The translations under genes were made by a program, and so were the position numbers. Under the pieces are notes generated by a model. The model had not been told where the DNA came from, searched no databases, and worked only from the letters and a program-made list of their open reading frames with translations. From Dendrophyllia cribrosa (lineage: Eukaryota > Cnidaria > Anthozoa > Scleractinia > Dendrophylliidae), in assembly GCA_024195265.1 (NCBI GenBank), contig JAJLRJ010000005.1, positions 14,017,036-14,081,035 on the forward strand: a stretch of 64,000 bases of DNA. The letters are read 5' to 3'. Positions 56,024 through 64,000 of the stretch are shown piece after piece (position 1 is the stretch's first letter; every line of letters begins with the position of its first letter).

Positions 56024-57540
56024 CAGGAATGATCGATATCTAGTCGGTACTGGAGAGTAGAAGCAGTGCACGCAATCGGAAACCTGTCGTATGTTACGAA
56101 GTACATTCGAGAGCTTGCGTAGTTGCGTCGAAGTGCTTCCGAGAGCTCGCGAAGCTGTATATATAGACAGCGACTGACCAATCAGGCTGTATTGCTATTT
56201 AATCGATATCTCATCGAAAAGAAAACTGGGAAAGCGGTTGGATTCCAAGAGTTGCCTCGGAGAGCTAGAGAAGATTTTATACGTCACATGCCTTGTAAAT
56301 ATAAATACAATGGATAGATAATATTTCGTTGCGTCGCAATATTGTTGTTCGATATGGACTTCAGCAAAGGAGATAATTATTTTATAGTTGTGAAAATTAA
56401 TATGTATAGAGTCGTTGAGTATAAAATTTGGAAAAGAAAAACGCGAAAAATCTACTCACCTTCGTGGCGACTCATTGGCTCGTCACGCAACGCCAAGGGT
56501 GTACTTTGTGTGACGATCCTGGACCGTTCAAATGACGGCATAAATATAGAATATTCTGGGAGAGGTCCTGTTCGAGCGAAAACAGGAACACGATACTGTT
56601 AATGGTTAATGTTTTAAATTAACAATTTGGTTAATGCTGTAAATTAACCTCTATACTGGTTAATGATGTAAAATTTTAAGGTGATAGCGTTTTGTACAAA
56701 TTGAAACTTAGATATATTTTTATTGCGTCTTTCGCCATCTCACATGTGTAGGCATTTCACTGTCGCAGCTTCAACAGTTGTTTTATCGTTTTTTTATTAT
56801 TTTAAAACGGAAAAAATCGTTTTATGTTTAAAAGCCCCCAATAAAATCCATTATTTCGATAGGATGGGGGCCATTTCGGAAAGAATTAAAATAGGAAACG
56901 TTTTCAGCTACTTCAAAACGGCGCTTTATCTTTCGTGCTGTTTTTGATTGGTCGGTGGAAATCGGAAAATCTTTGGGTTCCTCTCGGAATTTGTCGAAAA
57001 CGGCTCTCAATCTCCCTTGCTTCGGTGACAATCGGAAAATCTTCGTTTACTTCGCGAGGGTTGCCAAAAGCAGCATATATCTATTGTGCGTTGTTTTTTG
57101 AGGGGCCGAAAGAATTGGGGAATCTTTGGGTACTTTAGAAGGAGTGACCGAGACCCAAACCAAAGACGACAAAACTGCTTCACCTACCTTTGAGTTTTGT
57201 TGTTCCAAATTTATTTTATAGAATTATAAAAGGAATATTTCAATTTACAACTGTCTCTAACCGCATCTAGAAGTGCAATGTTAGGAACGTACAATAAATT
57301 TGTAAAGGTTTCTTTTTCAGTGGCAAGAAATTACTCTGTTATTCTGACAACAATTATATCGTGTAAATAGAGAATGCAAATACGTATCATTTCAATGGTG
57401 CCATTTTTTAATCGCAGAAGATGTCAGTTTTATTATCATCATCTACAAGAAATATTTAAATAAAAACTGAACGTATAGAATTTCCGTCTTGCTGTGCTTT
57501 TGTGTGGTACAAACGGAAAAGTGTTTACAATTTGCCCTGG
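56024..57540 (+). other. FRMD4: FRMD4 3' flank, probable 3' UTR
   Basis: No further coding exon is seen after the TAA at 56021-56023. Candidate polyadenylation signals AATAAA are at 57293 and 57459. The UTR end is not known. Repeats of GGTTAATG lie at about 56600-56665. Confidence 0.5.
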
Positions 57541-57555
57541 GTAATGGTCAAGCCC

Positions 57556-57868
57556 AAATCATACCGTCCGGAAGGACATCGGACACCTATTGAGACTTAT
57601 ATAACTGAGTAACTGGTTAGCTTTCATTTGAGGTTAGGGGTAGCAGTTTATATAGTTGAATTTAGGACTAAGCAACGTGAGAAGCTAGGTGGTACGGTAG
57701 GCTATGTAAGCCAAAGCCCAGGTGAGGTCACAGGTTCAATCCTGAGTGGGGATTTTAGATTGTCTTTTTTACACTTAAAAATTTTATTGAAAATAAAATT
57801 CTAAGTGTCGACATTATGTTATATCAGTCTCAATAAGGTGTCCGACGTCCTTCTGGACGGTATGATTT
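57556..57868. mobile_element. TIR element carrying a tRNA-like segment
   Basis: AAATCATACCGTCCGGAAGG with GACATCGGACACC at the left and the inverse at 57820-57868. The interior has a tRNA-like stretch at 57684-57757. About 313 bp; target duplication not clear. Confidence 0.82.
57684..57757 (+). other. tRNA-like segment inside the TIR element
   Basis: CTAGGTGGTACGGTAGG (A-box-like) followed after about 32 bases by CACAGGTTCAATCCTGAG (B box GGTTCAATCC, T-arm stem CAGG/CCTG). The anticodon arm is not convincing. A short T run follows at 57773. Confidence 0.6.
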
Positions 57869-58640
57869 AGGCACAACTCCAGGAACGACATCACCATCAC
57901 GACATCACCTTGGGTGATGTCGTTCCCAGGTACCTTGGAATTTCATGTTAAACGCAAAGGGTCATGGGAAGGGTCGACTGAGTAATCGAGGCATCTTCGC
58001 GCTTCCCATGCTCCCATTGCGCTTCCGAAAGGTACCGCTTTCGACGTTAAAAAAAGAGCGGCGCCTGGGTACGAGCCAGCTCTTGAGCAGAGGTATTACG
58101 GCAAATGTTTGCTATCCTCTACTCTCGGTGTGTTTTATTTGCACGTTCGCAACAGAGGGTAATTCTTCACGAAATGAGAGCATGGAACGGACAATAACGA
58201 AAATAATATATTTTTTAAACAAATAACTTGTTACGATTCTTTTTTAATATTCGAAACGCTGATTTTTAAACTATAGAAATGACTATACATACGCGCTATT
58301 CTGAGCCTTGGTCAGTCGACCCTTATGAGCACCAACTGCAAGTTAAAAAGGCTGCAAGAAAGTGCGATCTGACGAGATCACTTTGCGGCAGTGATTTGGC
58401 CCCCGTGGCAGGCGCTAGAAAGCTGAGGGAAGGGGACGGGAAGAGGCGTGAAGCGCGTAGGGAAGGGAGGGAGTGAGGTATCTACCCGCCCCAAATCCTC
58501 CCTTTTCTCCCCCATGAAGTTCAATAAGTTGAACGTGCGACATGTCGCGGAGACAAAATGTCCCCAAATTGGTGTTGAACAATTATGATCGTATCAGTTC
58601 ACACGAGGGCACGTGTTGCTGCAACATGTCCCTGAGACAT

Positions 58641-59419
58641 TACCCTGGGTACCAGAGGTGATCTCGCGGCGAGCTTCGTGGTGTATGCGACAGCTTGTGT
58701 ATATAAAGAAATGTAATGGAAAATCACGGATTCTCTAAAATTGGGTAAATAACTATCTATTTTGAAATAAAGTTTACCTACCTCAAATGTGTCGCTTACT
58801 TGTGCCTTGTACCGAATTTGAAGCCATTCCGACGCCATTTAGCGAAGTTATTCGAAGTCGTTGTCTCCCCTTCGGTACAAGACACAAGTAAGCGACACAT
58901 TTGAGGTAGGTAAATTTTATTTTAAAATAGATAGTTATTTACCCAATTTAAGAGAATTCGTGATTTTCCCATACATTTCTCTATATACACAAGCTGTCGC
59001 ATACACCACGTATGTAGAGTCGGCCGCCCGAAGGGCTCTCAAAAACACATCAAAAAGACGAATTTTGAGCTTGGGAAGCTTGTTTCAGTATCTGAAGAAC
59101 AACCTTCAACCTCAAAATCCGACATTTCAACACCTCATCACACAGAAATAATTTCACATTTCAAAGGCTTCTTTCCCGCAGTGTACTCTATTCTTGTAAA
59201 CCAATCACAGAGTCGGTTGCATTAGAAAGCCCATGGGAGGTCGTTAGGAGCCAATCGGCTGTCTCGTCCAAATTCTGGACGAAATCAATTTAAACAGGCT
59301 TGTCATTGGTTCGGCGCTATCAAAGCAATAGCGCTGTGCTTCAGAGGTTTTTCGCACGGGTCACAGAGACATAACCGACACCGGAAACCGCGCAAGAAAA
59401 ACCTCTGGCACCCAGGATA
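58641..59419. mobile_element. TIR element with a nested palindrome
   Basis: TACCCTGGGTACCAGAGGT at the left and inverse TATCCTGGGTGCCAGAGGT at the right. Inside, 58680-58805 and 58885-59010 are long inverted arms (GTGTATGCGACAGCTTGTG, GTGTCGCTTACTTGTG) around an 80 base loop. No protein recognised. Confidence 0.8.
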
Positions 59420-59581
59420 CAGTGTACCTACGTACCCAACCCGTCCTCCTCTCTGAATTAACGATTATCGTTAATTCTCAAATTGCTCTGAATTTACGAT
59501 TATAGTTAATTTAGAACACTGACAGTCTGAAAGGAATTCTGGGAAATCAGCATTTTTGTTGAAAAAGACAATCCTTAGTGT

Positions 59582-59668
59582 TCGGACAGGACTCGAACCT
59601 ACGGCCTCTACGACCCTTCGCTGACTTATCCTCTTCTAACCACTAGACCACCACGCTGCTGGTTGAGC
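59582..59668 (-). other. tRNA-like segment, minus strand
   Basis: Minus strand: CGTGGTGGTCTAGTGGTTAG (A box) and CGTAGGTTCGAGTCCTGTCC (B box). The spacing of about 40 bases would allow an extra arm. The T stem pairs only partly. Confidence 0.6.
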
Positions 59669-59904
59669 ACACCTCAATTTTTTTAACATAATAAAATTCA
59701 TGCGCTTATTCTACACCCTGTAGTAAGCGTATAAATCACTCGCTTGAAAATAATTTTAGAAAGTAAACGGAAAAGCTTGATCACCAAACCTCAACAAAAA
59801 GCTAACCATTTGAAATCAGCGCTTAGGCCTAATCACTGTAGATCAATGATATTCTATGCAAGACTCAAATAAATATCTTGCAGATTTAATTTCCCATCGC
59901 CTTG

Positions 59905-59982
59905 TTGTTCGGTGGTCTAGTGGTAAGAAGACGTTCCTAGTACGTAGCGGTTGTTCCGGTTTCGAATCCCGCAGTCCAAATA
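59905..59982 (+). other. tRNA-like segment, plus strand
   Basis: GTTCGGTGGTCTAGTGG (A box), then GGTTTCGAATCCCGCAG (B box), followed by a T run at 59989-59998, which could act as a Pol III stop. Partial pairing only. Confidence 0.6.
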
Positions 59983-60309
59983 ACATGGTTTTTTTTATTT
60001 CTTCTTTTCTGAAATGTCCTGGGAAACAGTGTTCTAAATTAACTATAATGGTAAATTCGGAGCAATTTAAGAATTAACGATTATCGTTAATTCAGAGAGG
60101 AGATCATGTTGACGTACCGGCTACGTACTCCTTGCGGACCACATTTGCGTGTTTCGCAGGAGGGACTGGAAGCGAATGACGTAAAGAGCCTGCGCGTTGC
60201 GTGTCGAGTTCTCTTCTTCACTGGCTGTGGCCATTGTCCGACCACAGTTGAATTTTATATTTCATTTCGTTAAGGCCGCCAATTTTTGGCCACAAAAAAA
60301 ATAATAAAA

Positions 60310-62529
60310 ATGGGTGGTAAGTATTTAAAACTTTGCTGATCATGATTGTGTAACCATATCATGAGTAACTTCTCGTTTTAGCGTAGAAATAACGATCTAT
60401 TTCTTTCTCGTGCACAGTAAAATTTCTCGAAGTGTTACGACCATTCATTTCCGTTTTGCCTGAAGTCTCAAAGCCCGAAAGAAAGGTAAGTTTCATTGTA
60501 AATGGTTCTTGAGGACATCAAAGGACTATTTTTGTACCAAGTTGTCGAATTATATCGTTTCTTTCCTTATTTTTTGCTTGTATGAATCGAGCAATGTTTG
60601 GCTAATAGTAAGCGTACGTGGACAAACGCGTGTGGCCAAATGGAGAATATTGAAAATACATGGATAATGTTTCTCGAGCTTCTCTGAAATATCTATGCTT
60701 CTATTTTGCAGATTCAATTTAGAGAAAAGGTGCTATGGACTGCAATTACACTGTTCATTTTCCTTGTCTGTTGCCAGGTTAGTAAAATACCTTTTACTAT
60801 GTTAGAAATATTAGAATCATTGATATTCTATTTTATACTAAACCCGGTTGTTTCCTTTGTTCAGCCGGCATTTTACAGTCGCATTTGTCCCCATAAGTAT
60901 TTGAAAACTTAGAGTCAAAGAATCGATAGGGCTTTACATTTTTGGCTTTTATATTCTTCAGATTCCCTTGTTTGGCATCATGTCCTCGGATTCTGCCGAT
61001 CCATTCTATTGGATGAGAGTCATTTTAGCTTCAAACAGAGGTAAGCTTCAATCTTTGACCGGTACAATTTCGTTTTGATTTTATGAGGTCAAATAAGGAA
61101 TCGTGAAGGCAGATCTTGTTGTACTGTTAAAAAGTGAGAATTACGGTGCAACATTGGCTTCTGAATTGTTTTTTATAAATTTTGAAATAAGGAAAAATTC
61201 TCAATTTATTGTAATGAAACTTTTTTATGTATTTCAATCACAGTTAAATGTATTTTTATTGTTCATTTGAATGTATTTGGTTGGGTTACTAATTAAGGGA
61301 AATATTAAATTATCATTGTAGCAATTTGAAGCTACTGGCTGAACGAAAAAGCTTTGATCTTCGCCTGTGACTGTTTTTTTTTTAATTTATGCTTTTGACC
61401 TTACAATGTTTAGAAGATTGTTCTTTACAATGTAATTTCTATACAAAGTTATAACTATGCTTTATTTATGCATGTATCAAAGTGTAGTAGATAGAAAAAA
61501 AAATACTGTCAGACTTTGTATTAGTCCAATTTTTGAAGTGTTTGATAGTTCATTTGGATTATAATCATATCCCAATGATATTTATTCCAAATGGACTATA
61601 TTCAAATCAACACTTTGGACCTGTACAAGCCATTGCATAATAAAGCTATATGATGAAAGGTTTCAAATAACCCATTAATGCTTGCTGAAAAAAAAACACT
61701 TTTGTTGCTTTCAGAGCATAACAGATTTTCCTAATTGAATAAGTGACTAGATTAATATATTTTAATGCTGTTGAAAGATCAAACTCATCAAGTTGTATAG
61801 ACAACTTCAATTCCAAATTTTTGTTGTTGCCCACATCTCCAGTGTCAATAAGAATTCTTCCAGGTCATTGTTTCATAGATTTTGTTTGCACACAATAACA
61901 TCTTGACAGGACCAAAATGTTTGAATTAGCCAATAATCACAGCAAAATTGAAGCTGTTATTTTAGGTTAAAACAAGTCATCTAAGTTTGAGTAATTTTTC
62001 AGTAATTTGTTTAACTTTTTCGTACACTTATAGCTCTAACATAATTTTTCTATTTATAGCAAAAAAGTTATTATAACCTTAACCAAAAGCAACATTTCTT
62101 AAAATTTGCTGTTTTTATTTTAAGGTACTCTCATGGAACTTGGTATTTCTCCGATAGTTACATCTGGACTGATTATGCAGGTAACGGTCCAATCTAAAAT
62201 GCTAAGTGATGATGTGTTTATAAAATGGCATCAGTTGAAATGTTACCTAACTTAATAAAACTGTTCAGCTCCTTGCAGGCTCCAAAATCATTGAAGTAGG
62301 TGACAGTCCTAAAGACAGAGCTCTCTTCAATGGATCCCAGAAATGTAAGGACCCTTGTTTATCAATCATAAAGCTCCTGTTTATGAACAAGGCATTGATC
62401 ACATGTTTTTGTTTACTAGTGTTCGGAATGATTATCACCATTGGCCAAGCTGTAGTGTATGTTATGACTGGAATGTATGGTGACCCTTCGGATCTTGGTC
62501 CTGGTATTTGCCTTTTGATTATCATTCAG
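60310..62529 (+). CDS. SEC61A: Protein transport protein Sec61 subunit alpha (5' part; continues past right edge)
   Basis: Pore-forming subunit of the ER translocon, ten membrane helices in the full protein. Seven exons: 60310-60316, 60418-60485, 60712-60777, 60962-61040, 62125-62180, 62269-62344, 62420-62529; 155 residues visible. Reads [41 protein letters not shown] (TM1), [16 protein letters not shown] (plug region), [13 protein letters not shown] (TM2), [20 protein letters not shown] and [19 protein letters not shown] (TM3). It is nearly identical to animal SEC61A1 apart from the first residues. The first coding exon encodes only MG plus one base. The rest, from LFVAGLI onward, is not in the window, so the intron after 62529 is at least 1.47 kb. 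Confidence 0.96.
61041..62124 (+). other. SEC61A intron, no feature recognised
   Basis: About 1.1 kb of AT-rich sequence between exons 4 and 5. A weak ATTTGGATTATA / CAAATGGACTATA inverted motif is at about 61550-61610. Confidence 0.45.
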
Positions 62530-62551
62530 GTAGGGCATGAATATGTAGCTT

Positions 62552-62748
62552 AATAGGCCATTTCCGAGTTGCCTTTAGCCTCTCTATCAAAGCTAGGCTA
62601 GGTGCGAAACCTTTCATATGAAAATGAGTTTTCATTCACATGCAAATAAAACTTATTTGCATGTGAATGAAAACTCATTTTCATATGAAAAGTTTCGCAC
62701 CTAGCCTCGCTTTGATAGAGGCTAAAGGCAACTCGGAAATGGCCTATT
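62552..62748. mobile_element. Near-perfect 197 bp palindromic MITE
   Basis: AATAGGCCATTTCCGAG to the inverse CTCGGAAATGGCCTATT, with arms matching almost base for base to a centre near 62650 (TTTATTTGCATGTG / CACATGCAAATAAA). It lies 22 bases after a SEC61A donor. Confidence 0.92.
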
Positions 62749-64000
62749 TGCCCTTAATTTTTATTTCATTTTATAAAATTGTGTTTGCTTAACATTTAAT
62801 CTGATTGATGGTTAACTGTTTTGAATCAAGTCAAATAATTATTATTGATATCAGTGTGGCTAGACATCAGGCTAGTTCTCCTTTTTTGGCTTGTTTATGG
62901 ATTGAGATAAAGTGGAGGATTATAAAGTACAACAACAACAACAAACAACAACAACAACAAAACACTTTATTAAATAACAAATATTGATTTAAATAGTACC
63001 TACCCACAAATAGTTGAAAAACTAGTCGAGGCGACACATAAAGAGCAAAGCCAATATCCAACCTTTTGGCCTAACAAGCGTGTTCATTATGTCATAATTT
63101 ATGTATGGCAAAGGGGTTGTAAAGATGGACAAAAAATCATGAGTATGTACATGTAGGCAATCCTAACTGGGCTAGATTTGCTTCTTGGTCTGTCTGGGTA
63201 ACAAAGCGTAAAATTTGTTTATCTTCCTTGCCCAAACACTGTTATAAAATCATGTTTAAATCAAAACTATTTACAAAAAATCTGTATGAGGGCCATATGC
63301 ATTTGCCCAAGTAGTGTGTTAAAATTTGAAACAATCTTGTCTCCAAATTGGTTGTGTGACAAAAAATTTATTGACTAAGTTAGCTAGGGCCAGATGTCGA
63401 AATATTTGGCTCTCGGTCATGGTGCATTGACATCACTGTGCTCGGTCCATATGCCATGACCTTGAGCCAAAAATGTTCCCATCCAGCCTGCCCACCCAGT
63501 CAATAAGTACATATTGTTACATAGCTGGAGTTTTTCTCAATACAATGCGCGCATTCATTGGTTGATTCATAGTCACATGACATCTAACAAACAAACTGTT
63601 TCCTGCTAAACATCCATAGGCGGGCAACATTTGCAAAGGCAGGCAACAATAATTATTTTGACGTCAGGGGATAACGTTGCACTGTTGCCCGCTAGCGCAC
63701 GTGATCAGACCGTGACAAAAGGTGGCATGATTATGATGCGATTGATGTTTACCTCAAGTGCTTGGTGCAGTTTTCAAACTGCCTTGTGTTGCTATATAAC
63801 AAATCACTTAATGACTGATCCCTTGGGAAACAGTGAGTTTTGTTTCCCTTGAATCTCAATGTTTCCCCCGACTTCATCTCGGGAAACATCAAGATTCTCG
63901 GTAAACAAAATTCACTGTTTCTCTCGAAACCAGTCATTTAGTATTTAGTATTCTTACTACAGTAATTTGCTTAGTTTGGTTATTTTCATTACTTTTCAAA
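62749..64000 (+). other. SEC61A intron with small palindromes
   Basis: Contains an (AAC)n run at 62930-62960, a short inverted pair GCGGGCAACA / TGTTGCCCGC at 63620-63694, and a palindrome at 63826-63940 (GGGAAACAGTGAGTTTTG and CAAAATTCACTGTTTCTC). No further SEC61A exon is found. Confidence 0.55.

Larger units (their letters stand above)
59448..60100. mobile_element. TIR element carrying two divergent tRNA-like segments
   Basis: CCTCTCTGAATTAACGAT at the left and its inverse ATCGTTAATTCAGAGAGG at the right. Arms are about 75 bases and end with AGAACACTG/CAGTGTTCT. The interior holds tRNA-like segments on the minus (59582-59668) and plus (59905-59982) strands. Confidence 0.85.

Noticed and set aside
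58599..59151. Two ORFs with the same peptide (YKAQVSDTFEVGK-like) on opposite strands
   Set aside because: They are the two arms of the palindrome nested in the 58641-59419 element, not a gene family.

Overview
The window reads as animal nuclear DNA. Genes have many introns with GT/AG borders, introns are packed with inverted-repeat transposons, tRNA-derived SINEs and minisatellites, and one G-protein-coupled receptor is intronless. The repeats and the receptor type point to a cnidarian, most likely a stony coral. That assignment is an inference; nothing in the window names the species.

Four protein genes are supported. (1) A kinesin motor gene on the minus strand runs from about 33106 to beyond the left edge. 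I place 21 coding exons; one early motor exon is not found. The P-loop and switch II are recognisable, but the usual SSRSH of switch I reads GARSD. (2) A rhodopsin-class receptor of 305 residues (12979-13896, plus) sits inside a kinesin intron on the opposite strand. (3) An FRMD4A/FRMD4B-type FERM protein (34184-56023, plus, 20 coding exons, 859 residues) has FERM lobes F1-F3, a CUPID/DUF3338-type region and a Ser-rich tail. (4) The 5' part of SEC61A, the translocon pore subunit, starts at 60310 on the plus strand and runs off the right edge. The kinesin and FRMD4 genes are head to head over about 1.1 kb holding a palindromic CRE.

Layout: 1-9364 kinesin stalk exons with a 24-copy tRNA-like array (4908-6600); 9365-17923 one long intron with a direct duplication (9640-12780 and 16065-17235), three inverted-repeat transposons and the receptor; 17924-33106 kinesin motor exons with a 3 kb minisatellite (20886-23976) that grew inside a MITE-like element, plus a tRNA-like SINE cluster (26340-28700); 33107-34183 divergent promoter; 34184-56023 FRMD4, with a Tc1-like transposon ending 21 bases before an exon; 56024-60309 intergenic mobile elements; 60310-64000 SEC61A.

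The most unusual signals are: three unrelated inverted-repeat elements that each carry tRNA-like (Pol III promoter-like) sequence; short TIR elements that have become seeds of tandem arrays at several loci; the tandem amplification of a tRNA A-box segment; a filled/empty insertion site pair inside the duplication; and transposons that abut splice sites.
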